Shown here piece by piece: positions 1 to 8,739 of a stretch of 64,000 nt of DNA. The notes under the pieces were generated by a model, which worked only from the letters and a program-made list of their open reading frames with translations, was not told where the DNA came from and ran no database searches. How positions within the stretch are numbered: position 1 is the stretch's first letter; each line of letters begins with the position of its first letter. The stretch lies in contig NZ_JARSBN010000003.1 in the NCBI RefSeq assembly GCF_029624125.1, positions 186,001 to 250,000 on the forward strand. Direction: 5' to 3'. Position numbers and translations under genes: made by a program. Source of the DNA: Winogradskyella marincola (GTDB lineage Bacteria > Bacteroidota > Bacteroidia > Flavobacteriales > Flavobacteriaceae).

Positions 1-37
1 CGAAGCTTTAAAAGTGTATCGCGATCTTTTGAAGTAA
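1..37 (+). CDS. 3' end of an upstream gene (partial, uncertain)
   Basis: Frame 2 reads EALKVYRDLLK followed by TAA at 35-37, which looks like a normal amphipathic C-terminus. Another frame is open to position 72, so the assignment is weak. The family cannot be identified from 11 residues. Confidence 0.35.
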   Translation, partial: EALKVYRDLLK

Positions 38-167
38 ATAAAACGAGATTTTGCATTTGGATGTTTAAATAAAAATTGAAAAATAAAAGTACAGCTTTAT
101 TTAAAAATTTTAACCTTAATTTAGATTATTAAAACAAGAATTAACAAATTACTTAAACACAAATTTT

Positions 168-1055
168 ATGGAAGGTTCACAAAAAACTAGCGTCGGTCTT
201 AAAGTAGGATTAGGTATTCTATTAGTATTATTTTTAGGAACTGCTTTTTATGCTTCTAAGTTATATACTGAGAAAAAAGAAGAAGAAAAAGTATTTGTAA
301 CTGAAAAACAGCAGTTAATGAATGACTATAGCTCTATAAGAGACCAATATAACGAAGCCATTGCTGCAAGTGAAGTTAAAGATCAAGATTTAATTGAAGC
401 AAGAGATCGTATTCAAGGTTTAATGGATTCTCTTAAAGTATCTCAAAAAAGTGTAAACAGTTTATGGAGTTATAAAAAGAGATTTTTAGCACTACAAGAA
501 GAGAAAGAAGAGTTGTTAGCTGAGAATGATCGTTTAAAAGTTGAAAACGAATATTTAGCAACATCTTTAGATAGCACACAAGTGCAGTTAGCAGAGCGTA
601 CAGTATTTACAGACTCTTTATTAATACAAAATACTGAGCTAGCTACTGTTGTAAATGATGCATCTGCTTTACAGACTGTAGGTCTTAAAGGTATGGGAGT
701 TATAGAAAGACGTAGCGGAAGACAAATCCCAACTGAAAGAGCAGGACGAAGCGATAAAATTAAAATCTGTTTTATAGTTGCAAAAAACACTATAGCAGAT
801 GCAGGTGATAAAGAATTATACGTGCAGGTTATAGATCCTAAAAACAATGTTTTAGGTGCTAACGAGCAAATACAATTTGAAGACCAAGTATTAAACTATA
901 GTTTAATCAGCCGTTTTAATTATGAAAACAGAAACTTAAACATCTGTGAATATATAGCACAGTCTGAAGATACTGATTTTGAAAAAGGACGTTACCAAAT
1001 AAACGTTTTTAATGATAAAGAATTGATTTCTACGTCAGAGTTTACTCTGAAATAA
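168..1055 (+). CDS. Coiled-coil inner-membrane protein of unknown function
   Basis: The 295-residue protein has a short basic N-terminus, one hydrophobic segment at about residues 11-31, and a long Lys/Glu/Gln-rich heptad region (about 33-150) that should form a coiled coil. A C-terminal beta-rich domain follows (about 165-295, containing GMGVIERRSGRQ). The topology suggests a single-pass anchor with an exposed coiled coil and globular end. This type of protein is common and conserved in Flavobacteriaceae, but I do not know its function. The ATG at 168 is the only start that keeps the membrane segment near the N-terminus. Transcription probably ends at the hairpin at 1089-1112, which lies inside the 3' end of the convergent hutI. 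Confidence 0.85.
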   Translation: MEGSQKTSVGLKVGLGILLVLFLGTAFYASKLYTEKKEEEKVFVTEKQQLMNDYSSIRDQYNEAIAASEVKDQDLIEARDRIQGLMDSLKVSQKSVNSLWSYKKRFLALQEEKEELLAENDRLKVENEYLATSLDSTQVQLAERTVFTDSLLIQNTELATVVNDASALQTVGLKGMGVIERRSGRQIPTERAGRSDKIKICFIVAKNTIADAGDKELYVQVIDPKNNVLGANEQIQFEDQVLNYSLISRFNYENRNLNICEYIAQSEDTDFEKGRYQINVFNDKELISTSEFTLK

Positions 1056-1062
1056 GATTTCA

Positions 1063-1083
1063 AAGATTGATTGATTGATTGAT
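1063..1083. repeat. GATT tetranucleotide repeat
   Basis: A short run of about four to five GATT units lies between the first gene's stop and the convergent hutI stop. It may be a simple replication-slippage tract with no function. Confidence 0.5.
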
Positions 1084-1085
1084 AG

Positions 1086-2354
1086 TTAAATCCGGAAGTT
1101 TTCTTCCGGATTTTTTATATCCTTTAATTGCCCATTAATAATGACTTGTTCTATAGGATTATGACCAAAAGCATAAGGTATTTCACTGTAATCGCTTAAT
1201 GGTTTTGTAATGATAAGGTTTGCTTTTTTTCCTCTGGTAATACTACCATACATATTGCTTATTCCCATAGCGTAAGCACCATTTATAGTAGCTGCATTGA
1301 TAGCCTCTTCTGGTGTCATTTTTAGTTTTACACAAGCAGCACTTACAATAAAGTTCATGTTTCCGCTAGGAGCAGAGCCAGGATTATAATCTGTAGCAAT
1401 AGCCAAAGGCAAGCCAGCATCAATAATTTTTCTTGCAGGTGTATAAGGAATACTTAAAAAATAAGAACAACCAGGTAAAGCTACAGGTATAGTTTCAGAT
1501 TTTTTTAGAGCTTTTATGTCGTTATCATCTAGCTCTTCAAGATGATCTACAGATAAAGCGTCGTATTTAGCACCAAGGCCAACACCGCCAAGAATATTAA
1601 ACTGATTTACATGAATCTTTGGTTTCATGTTGTACTCGGCAGCAGCTTTTAATATGGCTTCTGTATCATTAAGATCAAAGTAGCCTTTTTCACAGAAAAC
1701 ATCAATATAGTGGCTAATATTTAATTTTGAAGCTTCAGGAATAAGTTCATCCGTAATAAGCTTTATATAATCTTCTTTTTTGTCTTTATATTCAGCCGGA
1801 ATGGCATGTGCTGCTAAAAGCGTTGGTGTAATCTTAGCTAAACTTTCTTGTTTTATACGCTTTATTACACGAAGCATTTTTAATTCAGCATCAACCGTTA
1901 AGCCATAACCTGTTTTTATTTCAAAAGCACAGGTTCCCATTCGTATAAGCTCTTCAAGTCTATTGATGGATTGTTCATACAGGTCATCTTCAGATGTATC
2001 TTGAAGCAATTTTGCAGAATTTAAAATACCACCACCACGATTAGCAATATCCTCATAACTTAGCCCATTAATTCTATCAACAAACTCTGAGGTTCTGTTG
2101 CCAGCATAAACAATGTGTGTGTGTGAGTCGCACCAAGCAGGCAAAACAATTTTGCCAGTAGCATCTATAATGGTTTCGGCTTCAATACCATGACAATATT
2201 CCATATCTCCATATTCTATAATAGTATCGTGCTCTATATATAGATAGGCGTTTTCTAGTACAGGAAGCGTTTTCATGTCTTCACCTTTAACTATCATTAC
2301 GTTATAATCGTGGACTTGTACGAGTTGTTTTATGTTTTTTATTAGAATGGACAT
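1086..2354 (-). CDS. hutI: Imidazolonepropionase
   Basis: This 422-residue amidohydrolase should hydrolyse 4-imidazolone-5-propionate to N-formimino-L-glutamate, the third step of histidine degradation, in the cytoplasm. The metal-binding HTH motif is at residues 78-80, followed by the HutI-typical segment VYAGNRTSEFVDR and RGGGI. Downstream there are the HAIPAEY segment, a second histidine region (KIHVNQF, SVDHLEEL) and ATDYNPGSAPS near the C-terminus. The length is normal for HutI. No other hut genes are adjacent, so it is a stand-alone copy here. Its 3' end overlaps the terminator of the convergent upstream gene. Confidence 0.95.
   Translation of the reverse strand: MSILIKNIKQLVQVHDYNVMIVKGEDMKTLPVLENAYLYIEHDTIIEYGDMEYCHGIEAETIIDATGKIVLPAWCDSHTHIVYAGNRTSEFVDRINGLSYEDIANRGGGILNSAKLLQDTSEDDLYEQSINRLEELIRMGTCAFEIKTGYGLTVDAELKMLRVIKRIKQESLAKITPTLLAAHAIPAEYKDKKEDYIKLITDELIPEASKLNISHYIDVFCEKGYFDLNDTEAILKAAAEYNMKPKIHVNQFNILGGVGLGAKYDALSVDHLEELDDNDIKALKKSETIPVALPGCSYFLSIPYTPARKIIDAGLPLAIATDYNPGSAPSGNMNFIVSAACVKLKMTPEEAINAATINGAYAMGISNMYGSITRGKKANLIITKPLSDYSEIPYAFGHNPIEQVIINGQLKDIKNPEENFRI
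1089..1116 (+). terminator. Rho-independent terminator inside the hutI 3' end
   Basis: A perfect 10 bp stem (AATCCGGAAG / CTTCCGGATT) with a TTTT loop is followed by a T-run on the plus strand. The stem also encodes the last residues of hutI (NFRI) on the minus strand. Confidence 0.8.
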
Positions 2355-2399
2355 AAGTTGGCTTTTTGGTAAAGTTCTCTATTTTTTTTGATAAAAAAA

Positions 2400-2428
2400 A
2401 ACGCAGATTTTATAACCTGCGTTTTTTG
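2400..2428 (-). terminator. Terminator downstream of fumC
   Basis: Complementary arms AACGCAG and CTGCGTT flank an AT-rich loop. Read on the minus strand the hairpin is followed by a T-tract, so it should end the fumC transcript before hutI. Confidence 0.65.
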
Positions 2429-2448
2429 TTTATTTGTATTATAAAATC

Positions 2449-3846
2449 TTATTTAAGACTACCAACCATATCTTCTGGTTTTACCCATTCGTCGTAGTCT
2501 TCTGCAGAAACATAACCTAAATTAATTGCTTCTTCTTTAAGTGTTGTTCCGTTTTTATGAGCTGTGTTTGCAATTTCAGCAGCTTTGTAATAGCCTATCT
2601 TAGTATTAAGCGCAGTAACAAGCATTAAAGAGTTGTTTAATAATTCTTTAATTACAGCATGGTTTGGTTCTATACCATTAGCACAATTTTCTTCAAAACT
2701 TACACAAGCATCACCAATTAATTGTGCGGATTGCAAAATGTTAGCAGCCATCATAGGTTTAAAGACGTTAAGCTCGTAATGCCCTTGTGTACCACCAACA
2801 GTAACAGCAACATCGTTACCCATAACTTGTGCGCAAACCATAGTTAAAGCTTCGCATTGTGTTGGGTTTACTTTTCCTGGCATAATAGAACTTCCTGGTT
2901 CGTTAGCAGGAATTATAATTTCGCCAATACCAGAACGAGGTCCAGAAGCCATCATTCTAATATCATTAGCTATTTTGTTTAAGGATACAGCTAGTTGTTT
3001 TAATGCTCCGTGAGTTTCTACAATAGCGTCGTGTGCAGCTAAAGCTTCAAACTTATTTTCAGCAGTGATAAATGGTAAGTCAGTAAATTCTGCAATATAT
3101 TTTGCAACTAACACGTCATAACCTTCAGGTGTGTTTAAGCCAGTACCAACAGCTGTTCCTCCTAGTGCTAATTCACTTAAATGTGCCAGAGTGCTCTCTA
3201 GAGCTTTTAAGCCATGATCTAATTGAGATACATAACCAGAAAATTCTTGACCCAAAGTTAAAGGTGTTGCATCCATAAGGTGCGTACGACCAATTTTTAC
3301 AACATCTTTAAAAGCAATGGCTTTATTGTGTAGTGTGTTTCTTAATTGTATAACACCAGGAATAGTAGTTTCTACAACTTTTTTGTATGCAGCAATGTGC
3401 ATACCTGTAGGGAAGGTGTCATTAGACGATTGCGACTTGTTAACATCATCGTTTGGTTGTATGGTTTTATCTCCTTCTCCAATAACTTTACCTGCAATTT
3501 GGTGTGCTCTGTTGGCAATTACTTCATTAACATTCATGTTACTTTGTGTACCAGAACCTGTTTGCCAGATTACTAACGGAAACTGATCGTTGTGTTTGCC
3601 TTCTAAAATCTCATCACAAACCTGTGCAATAAGATCGCGTTTTTCTTTGCCTAAAACGCCTAAATCACAGTTAGCATAAGCAGCAGCTTTCTTAAGATAA
3701 GCAAAGCCATAAACCACTTCTAATGGCATAGAACCTGGAGCTCCAATTTTAAAGTTATTACGAGAACGCTCGGTTTGAGCTCCCCAAAGTTTATCTGAAG
3801 GAACTTTTACCTCACCCATAGTGTCTTTTTCTATTCTGTATGTCAT
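2449..3846 (-). CDS. fumC: Class II fumarate hydratase
   Basis: The 465-residue enzyme interconverts fumarate and L-malate in the TCA cycle. It carries the fumarase/aspartase superfamily signature [11 protein letters not shown], the substrate-binding segments [12 protein letters not shown] and QSSNDTFPT, and the [17 protein letters not shown] stretch that holds the catalytic histidine. The length fits class II, iron-independent fumarases, not aspartate ammonia-lyase. A TAnnTTTG-like -7 box (TAATTTTG, minus strand, 3873-3880) lies 27 bp before the ATG, so it is probably transcribed on its own. Confidence 0.96.
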   Translation of the reverse strand: MTYRIEKDTMGEVKVPSDKLWGAQTERSRNNFKIGAPGSMPLEVVYGFAYLKKAAAYANCDLGVLGKEKRDLIAQVCDEILEGKHNDQFPLVIWQTGSGTQSNMNVNEVIANRAHQIAGKVIGEGDKTIQPNDDVNKSQSSNDTFPTGMHIAAYKKVVETTIPGVIQLRNTLHNKAIAFKDVVKIGRTHLMDATPLTLGQEFSGYVSQLDHGLKALESTLAHLSELALGGTAVGTGLNTPEGYDVLVAKYIAEFTDLPFITAENKFEALAAHDAIVETHGALKQLAVSLNKIANDIRMMASGPRSGIGEIIIPANEPGSSIMPGKVNPTQCEALTMVCAQVMGNDVAVTVGGTQGHYELNVFKPMMAANILQSAQLIGDACVSFEENCANGIEPNHAVIKELLNNSLMLVTALNTKIGYYKAAEIANTAHKNGTTLKEEAINLGYVSAEDYDEWVKPEDMVGSLK

Positions 3847-3872
3847 GATAATGTATGTTTTTTAACGCTTCA

Positions 3873-3880
3873 CAAAATTA
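3873..3880 (-). promoter_or_regulatory. Candidate fumC -7 promoter box
   Basis: TAATTTTG on the minus strand matches the Bacteroidota -7 consensus TAnnTTTG. I see no good TTTG -33 box at the expected distance. Confidence 0.4.
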
Positions 3881-4064
3881 CAGTTTTTGTAAGTGTATTG
3901 CTATTAAAATTGAGGTTTTGTTTTTTAGTACAAAGCAAGTTTTTGAAGTAATTTGTCGTTATAATGGTTTGTTAAACCTTGTAAATTAGGTTGCTAATAA
4001 TTTTTTTATATCTTGAACGTTAAATTTTTTAAACGCTATTAACTAACAAACAAGCCTCATTATC

Positions 4065-4835
4065 ATGAAAAAAAACCTATTTGTTTTATTCCTGTTTATA
4101 GGAGTAATTAATGTTTTCGCTCAAACAGAACTTGACGACAGTAATGCAGAATCAAAATTACTTGTTAACAACGACAGATTAATCGTCTTAGATTTTTATG
4201 CTACTTGGTGTGGTCCTTGCAAAATGATGGATCCAATAATTAAGGAATTAGAAGAGAAGTATGGAGACCGTGTGGATTTTTACAAAATCGATATTGATAA
4301 AAATAAAGTAGATGATGCGTTGGGTATTACTGCTGTACCAACCTATTTTTTTATAAAAAATAGTTCAAACTTAGAACATTTAGAAGGTGCTATGAGTAAA
4401 GAAAAAATGGAAAATCTAATAAAAAAGCACATGGATGGCGAAGTAGAGGAGGTTGTTGTAACTTCTACAGACGATTATGTAGAACCGTCTAGATACAATG
4501 TGTGGGAAAAACATGATGATTCTGATGAGTTTGGGCAAGATGTGTTGGACAGTATTTGGTATTCTTGGGAAAAATTAAACACATTATCTTGGCATGCTTA
4601 TCTAGAGCACAATAATGTAAAAGATTTATTAAAAGCTATAAAAGCCATAGAGCGTTCTATAGAACTAGATGCTAATAGTTTTAATACCGATACGCATGCA
4701 GCATTATTGTACAAAACAGGTAACTACACTAAGGCATTAAAAGTGGCTAAAAAAGCTATAGATTATGCTAAAGAAGAAGGCGAGAACTACGAACATACAA
4801 CAGAGTTGATAGAGAAAATTATTGATGAAATGTAG
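4065..4835 (+). CDS. Exported thioredoxin-domain protein with TPR-like tail
   Basis: The protein is 256 residues long. A signal peptide (residues 1-19, ending VFAQ) precedes a thioredoxin fold with the redox motif WCGPC at 48-52 and the cis-proline region AVPTYF. The C-terminal half (about 150-256) is helical with a repeat-like pattern (AIKAIERSIELDANSF, ALKVAKKAIDYAKEEG) resembling tetratricopeptide repeats. It is likely a periplasmic thiol-disulphide oxidoreductase. WCGPC is typical of thioredoxin and does not by itself say whether it reduces or oxidises. It stands alone and is followed by a terminator. Confidence 0.9.
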   Translation: MKKNLFVLFLFIGVINVFAQTELDDSNAESKLLVNNDRLIVLDFYATWCGPCKMMDPIIKELEEKYGDRVDFYKIDIDKNKVDDALGITAVPTYFFIKNSSNLEHLEGAMSKEKMENLIKKHMDGEVEEVVVTSTDDYVEPSRYNVWEKHDDSDEFGQDVLDSIWYSWEKLNTLSWHAYLEHNNVKDLLKAIKAIERSIELDANSFNTDTHAALLYKTGNYTKALKVAKKAIDYAKEEGENYEHTTELIEKIIDEM

Positions 4836-4860
4836 ATATTACAGACAAGTCTAAATAACA

Positions 4861-4892
4861 AAAAAAGCCCAGATAACTCTGGGCTTTTTTTG
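4861..4892. terminator. Bidirectional terminator
   Basis: The stem AGCCCAGA / TCTGGGCT is flanked by an A-run on the left and a T-run on the right. It sits between two convergent genes and can serve both. Confidence 0.8.
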
Positions 4893-4911
4893 TTATGTGT
4901 AAAATTTAAGC

Positions 4912-5646
4912 TTATTTTTTTACAGATGTTATAACAACATTAGATTTAACGGTTTGTCCTTCAATAGAAAAAGCCATGTTAACCTCAGATTTTATAACAT
5001 TTCCTGTTTTAATCTCAATACTGCTTTTTCCATCTATAGAACCTCCTGCAGCTCCAGCAACTTTTCCTGTTACTTTAAGTTCTACAGTATCATTTGTAAT
5101 AGACGTTACCTCATAAGTGCTTTCAATGCTCATTCCTTTTTGTTCCTTAGTTACTGTCCACTTAGAACCAACTTCTACAGTTTCCTCAGGATATACCATG
5201 CCACCCATGTTATCTTTAAAAGCGCTAATATCTGCCATACCAGACTTAAGCTCTGTATTGGTAATGTTACCTAGTTTATCATTCTCAACAACCAAAACAG
5301 ATTCTAGTAATTTTTTCATTTCAGAGTGTGCACCTTGTGCGAAAGGATCCATCTCAGACTCTTTAGTGTTAGAATCGTACTTCATTTTTTGACCCATAGA
5401 TTCCATATCCATAGATACATGGCTAAATGTAGCTTCTGTTACAATATTATTGTCTTCAACATTGGTAACATTAAGATTCATAGACATGGTCATATCCATT
5501 GTCATCACTTCTCCCATGTCTTGACTCATTATTGTTTTTACTTCGTATTTATCACCTTCCTCGTAGTTTAAACGTAATAAAACTTTGTCTTGCGAAAAGC
5601 CTAATATGCTTACGCACAGTAATAAGGCTAATAGTACTTTTTTCAT
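4912..5646 (-). CDS. Secreted DUF6263-like protein
   Basis: The 244-residue protein starts with a clear signal peptide (MKKVLLALLLCVSILGFSQ). The rest is rich in beta-strand and contains repeated Met/Thr segments (MTMDMTMSMNLNV). It ends in a lysine pair without a lipobox or anchor. The pattern EEGDKYEVKTIMSQDMG and the later VGSKWTV resemble the DUF6263 family of Bacteroidota, which I know only as uncharacterised exported proteins. Family assignment is from memory and moderate in confidence. Confidence 0.8.
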   Translation of the reverse strand: MKKVLLALLLCVSILGFSQDKVLLRLNYEEGDKYEVKTIMSQDMGEVMTMDMTMSMNLNVTNVEDNNIVTEATFSHVSMDMESMGQKMKYDSNTKESEMDPFAQGAHSEMKKLLESVLVVENDKLGNITNTELKSGMADISAFKDNMGGMVYPEETVEVGSKWTVTKEQKGMSIESTYEVTSITNDTVELKVTGKVAGAAGGSIDGKSSIEIKTGNVIKSEVNMAFSIEGQTVKSNVVITSVKK

Positions 5647-5798
5647 TTTGTATTTTTATATGTGTTATACGAGCAAATATAAGATTTAATACGAGTTGGT
5701 ATCATTAAGCCTATAAAACTTTGGTATGTCTTTTATTTTTAATGATTTAAGTTGAAAAATACGTATGGTTACGTATTGATGTTTTGGTTTAAAAAGGT

Positions 5799-5852
5799 AA
5801 CTTCGCTTATCGGTGGATATAAATCCATTTAAACAGATTCATACCCTAATCG
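5799..5852 (+). repeat. 5' half-site of solitary cassette X
   Basis: This stretch opens with AACTTCGCTTATCGG and contains a stem GGATATAAATC / GATTCATACC. It recurs nearly unchanged in opposite orientation at 55448-55500. In both places it ends at CG immediately before the cassette's TTG. Part of it also resembles the 3' arm of the repeat at 25655-25749 (CGGTGGAAAATC). It looks like the right arm of a cassette recombination site. Confidence 0.75.
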
Positions 5853-5881
5853 TTGGAGGTAATTAAAACCGAAATTAATAT

Positions 5882-6433
5882 ATGATTAAAATTGATTTAG
5901 ATGATACTTTTGATGCTAATTCAGCAAGTGAAGATTTAACTAGGTTTACTTTTAATTCTGAATTGAGGGATGATAATGTAGTAGAATTGCATGTTTTAAT
6001 TAGTGAACATCCTGATCCATTACTGCCTGGAGTATATAATTTAGCATTTGGTCCTTTAGGAGAAGATAACGAAATAGATGATAAAATAATTCTTCGTCAT
6101 AAAAATGTAAATAAAGTGTTTTCTACTGTACTTTTATTTGCAATTACATTTTTGGAAAATTATAGCGATGAAAATTATTCTATTGGAATAGATGGTTCTA
6201 ATGAAACTAGAGCAAATTTATATCATAGAATGTTTAGATATAATTATGACCATCTATCAGATACGATTGTAACAGTTGGAGTTGATTGGTATGTAAAACT
6301 TTTAAGAAATGGCACAGATATTGAAAGAGATAGTGGTGGAATACCTTTATTTAAACCAAGACCTGAACCTTTTGATTTAAATAGAAGTCCAAGAGATTTA
6401 TATAGATATTACATATTCTCTTTAAATAATTAA
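5882..6433 (+). CDS. DUF6934-like protein, first gene of cassette X
   Basis: The 183-residue, acidic protein has no signal peptide or membrane segment and should be cytoplasmic. The central block PGVYNLAFGPLG followed by IDDKIILRHKNVNKVFSTVLLFAITFLENY, then IGIDGSNETRANLYHRMF, resembles the uncharacterised DUF6934 family of Bacteroidota. Family assignment is from memory. It starts 30 bp inside the cassette's 5' end, and a 62-residue gene follows 22 bp downstream. The pairing of a larger acidic protein with a small basic one inside a mobile cassette resembles toxin-antitoxin architecture, but nothing in the sequence proves that. Confidence 0.75.
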   Translation: MIKIDLDDTFDANSASEDLTRFTFNSELRDDNVVELHVLISEHPDPLLPGVYNLAFGPLGEDNEIDDKIILRHKNVNKVFSTVLLFAITFLENYSDENYSIGIDGSNETRANLYHRMFRYNYDHLSDTIVTVGVDWYVKLLRNGTDIERDSGGIPLFKPRPEPFDLNRSPRDLYRYYIFSLNN

Positions 6434-6455
6434 AATATATTATTATCTTTGTATT

Positions 6456-6644
6456 ATGAGACAAACTGTTCAAAATAAGATTACTAACCTTAAAGCTTTA
6501 GCTAAAGGTAGTGTTTCTAATTCTGTTGCTAAAAGTTCTTCTCGAATAGTTAATGATAATTTATCTAAAGCTATTCGTAGTGAAAGAGATGCAAAAGTAT
6601 TTAGAAAGGAACTTACTATTGCTTTTAAATTAGCAAAAGAATAA
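6456..6644 (+). CDS. Small basic protein, second gene of cassette X
   Basis: The 62-residue protein is rich in Lys, Arg and Ser (LKALAKGSVSNSVAKSSSR) with a helical C-terminus (RKELTIAFKLAKE). I do not recognise a family. A box TATCTTTG at 6444-6451 matches the -7 consensus and ends only 4 bp before the ATG, so a near-leaderless transcript is possible, although no -33 box is visible. It is followed by a terminator and then the cassette's 3' repeat, so it is co-carried with the DUF6934-like gene. Confidence 0.65.
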   Translation: MRQTVQNKITNLKALAKGSVSNSVAKSSSRIVNDNLSKAIRSERDAKVFRKELTIAFKLAKE

Positions 6645-6672
6645 AGTTAAAAACGATTATATATAATATAGT

Positions 6673-6704
6673 TAGGCCTACTTTATTAAAGTGGGCTTTT
6701 TTTA
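6673..6704 (+). terminator. Terminator at the end of cassette X genes
   Basis: The stem GCCTACTTTA / TAAAGTGGGC (one G-T pair) is followed by a T-run. It lies between the 62-residue gene and the cassette repeat. Confidence 0.75.
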
Positions 6705-6711
6705 TTAAAAT

Positions 6712-6852
6712 AACTACCGCCAACAATAGCTATAAATAATTGCTTGTTATGACCTATTTCCGAAAATCCTTGCAGAATTTTCAACTTGTCGTGTACTTGC
6801 AAAGTTTCGTGACAACCCACGCAACAAATCATACACAATCCGATAAGCGCAA
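6712..6852 (+). repeat. attC-like palindromic repeat of cassette X
   Basis: It opens with AACTACCGCCAACAATAGC and ends with CCGATAAGCGCAA. It shares long stretches with the minus-strand repeat at 54543-54683: the left arm CAACAATRGC...ATTGCTTGTT, an internal TGTACTTGCAAAGTT, and AACCCACGCAAC near the right end. The related left arm also appears at 23768 and 26578. The region explains a spurious minus-strand reading frame at 6686-6880. Confidence 0.75.
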
Positions 6853-6863
6853 CCAAAATCTCA

Positions 6864-7892
6864 CTAAAATTTATACCCAAACTTAAAACCTAGTGTAAAA
6901 TTAAAGTGATTATTATTGTTTAAGCCTTCAATATTGCGTCTTCGGTAATCAAAATGTCCACGGTCATCAATAAGAGTGTCCGTTTCAGGATTGTAATTTC
7001 TATTTACGTTTTTAATATCAAATAACCTTACTCCAAAACCAGAGTATAAATCAATAAAGTAATTTTTGCCAATAGGATAATTTAAACCGTATTTTATATT
7101 AAATATGTTTACCGATTTGCGCACTACTAATGTTTCGTCTATGATATAGCTTATGTCTTCTGCATCTCTTCTAAAGCTAATATCTTCATTAAATTGATAT
7201 CTTATAAAACGCGATTCCAAGCCAATGTATTCGTTTACTCTTGGGTTGCTGGATATACTCAGTAGGTTATAATATTTTAGCTCATACCTAAAAGATCTTC
7301 CTTTGTTTTTTACAAGTTTTATTTTAGGATTTCTTCCACTGCCAAGTCTTTTAGAAAACACAGTACCATATTCTGCACTAAGGCTTAACCTGTCTGTAAC
7401 AAAATACTCTGCACCCAAGGTAAGCATAGGTTGCGAAAATACGTCCATAGCTTTTAGAGGTGTGGTGTAGACAAAAATGTCATTTCTTTTAAAATGAATG
7501 GGCTCGTTATTTGGGCTATAGAAGGTGTTTTGTGTGCTATCAATTTCGAATATAAAATTTCTCTTATACGAAAAACGGCTAGGATTGGTAAAATCTACTA
7601 TAAAACCTAAATAGTATGGCGACAAAAAGTTTAAATAAAAAATACCTGAAGTACGTTTACGGTAAGCAAATTCTGTTGAGATACTATCGTTAGAAAGTTC
7701 AAACTTTAAAGAATCTCTGGAGCGTGTCGGAAAAATAATTACATGATCTTCTTTTACAATAAGTTCGTCTCCTTCAAATTTTACTTTGGTGTTTTTAGGA
7801 GCATGTATATAAACTTTATCTTTCTTGCCATTGAGTATGGTAGCACAAGAACAGAGAAAACAAAAACATACCAGTAAAAGTAGTTTGTGCAT
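6864..7892 (-). CDS. Outer-membrane lipoprotein with beta-barrel-like C-terminus
   Basis: The 342-residue protein has a lipoprotein signal (MHKLLLLVCFCFLCSCA, lipobox cysteine at about 16). An N-terminal segment contains a PEGA-like pattern (VYIHAPKNTKVKFEGDELIV). The C-terminal 200 residues show alternating aromatic and polar residues and end in FNFTLGFKFGYKF, typical of outer-membrane beta-strands. I do not recognise a named family. The stop codon is only 11 bp from the end of the cassette X repeat, so the cassette sits directly behind this gene. Confidence 0.8.
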   Translation of the reverse strand: MHKLLLLVCFCFLCSCATILNGKKDKVYIHAPKNTKVKFEGDELIVKEDHVIIFPTRSRDSLKFELSNDSISTEFAYRKRTSGIFYLNFLSPYYLGFIVDFTNPSRFSYKRNFIFEIDSTQNTFYSPNNEPIHFKRNDIFVYTTPLKAMDVFSQPMLTLGAEYFVTDRLSLSAEYGTVFSKRLGSGRNPKIKLVKNKGRSFRYELKYYNLLSISSNPRVNEYIGLESRFIRYQFNEDISFRRDAEDISYIIDETLVVRKSVNIFNIKYGLNYPIGKNYFIDLYSGFGVRLFDIKNVNRNYNPETDTLIDDRGHFDYRRRNIEGLNNNNHFNFTLGFKFGYKF

Positions 7893-7942
7893 AGATTGGT
7901 TTAACCTAAGATGACAAAACTGTAAAAGGGTTGCGTAGAATG

Positions 7943-8602
7943 TTAAACAATTTTACCGTCAACCATAGTCAGCTTTCGGTCAGCCATATTGGCTAAATCT
8001 TGGTTGTGAGTTACAATAACAAACGTTTGCTTAAACTCGTCTCTTAACTTAAAAAAAAGTTGATGCAGTTGTTCTGCAGATTCGCTATCTAAATTACCAG
8101 ATGGCTCGTCTGCAAAAATAATCTTAGGCTGATTTATTAAAGCTCTGGCAACTGCTACACGTTGCTGCTCACCACCAGACATGCTATTTGGTTTGTGGTG
8201 TATTCTGTCTTTTAAACCTAAATAATCCAGCAATTCTATAGCGCGTTTTTCAGCATCAGCTTTTGGAGTGTTGTTTATAAATGCAGGAATGCAAACATTC
8301 TCTAATGCTGTAAATTCTGGTAATAATTGATGAAACTGAAAAATAAAACCAATATGCTTGTTTCTAAACTTGGCAAGAGCTTTATCGTTGAGTGATGCAG
8401 TAGATTGTCCGTTGATTTCTAAAATGGTATCGCTTTTAAAATCGGGTTTGTCTAGTGTGCCCAAAATTTGTAGCAACGTCGTTTTACCAGCACCAGAAGC
8501 ACCAACTATAGAGATAATTTCGCTTTCAGCAATGTTGACATCTACACCTTTTAAAACGTGTAAATCTTTATACGATTTGTGTATGTTGGTAGCTTTTATC
8601 AT
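7943..8602 (-). CDS. ABC transporter ATP-binding protein, LolD type
   Basis: The 219-residue ATPase has Walker [10 protein letters not shown] (34-42), a Q-loop ([18 protein letters not shown]), the ABC signature [15 protein letters not shown], Walker [13 protein letters not shown] and the switch histidine in [22 protein letters not shown] and EPSGNLDSE place it in the LolD/MacB/FtsE group that works with FtsX-like permeases in lipoprotein release or peptide export. No permease gene is adjacent, so the exact system cannot be read from context. Confidence 0.92.
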   Translation of the reverse strand: MIKATNIHKSYKDLHVLKGVDVNIAESEIISIVGASGAGKTTLLQILGTLDKPDFKSDTILEINGQSTASLNDKALAKFRNKHIGFIFQFHQLLPEFTALENVCIPAFINNTPKADAEKRAIELLDYLGLKDRIHHKPNSMSGGEQQRVAVARALINQPKIIFADEPSGNLDSESAEQLHQLFFKLRDEFKQTFVIVTHNQDLANMADRKLTMVDGKIV

Positions 8603-8739
8603 ATGATAGCGAAAATACTATTTTTTTGGATTATAAGACGCTTGGTTTTCTGGACTTTTGAATTGTTAGATTTTAATGCCATTTCAATAAAAACTGAGCT
8701 GACAATTTTGCGTTGAGATAGTAAAGAGTTTACTGAAAA

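Larger units (their letters stand above)
5799..6852 (+). mobile_element. Solitary integron-like gene cassette X
   Basis: The unit starts after G5852 with TTGGAGGTAATT and its downstream repeat starts at AACTACCGCCAAC (6712-6724). The two ends are reverse complements at 13 of 16 compared positions. It carries two small genes and ends in a 141 bp repeat that is homologous to the one downstream of cassette Y. The whole unit is also bounded by the perfect 10 bp inverted repeat CGCTTATCGG (5804-5813) and CCGATAAGCG (6840-6849). No recombinase is encoded inside. Confidence 0.65.

Noticed and set aside
6686..6880. Minus-strand reading frame of 64 codons with a cysteine-rich hydrophobic stretch
   Set aside because: It lies almost entirely in the non-coding repeat of cassette X, which is shared with cassette Y where the frame is not kept.
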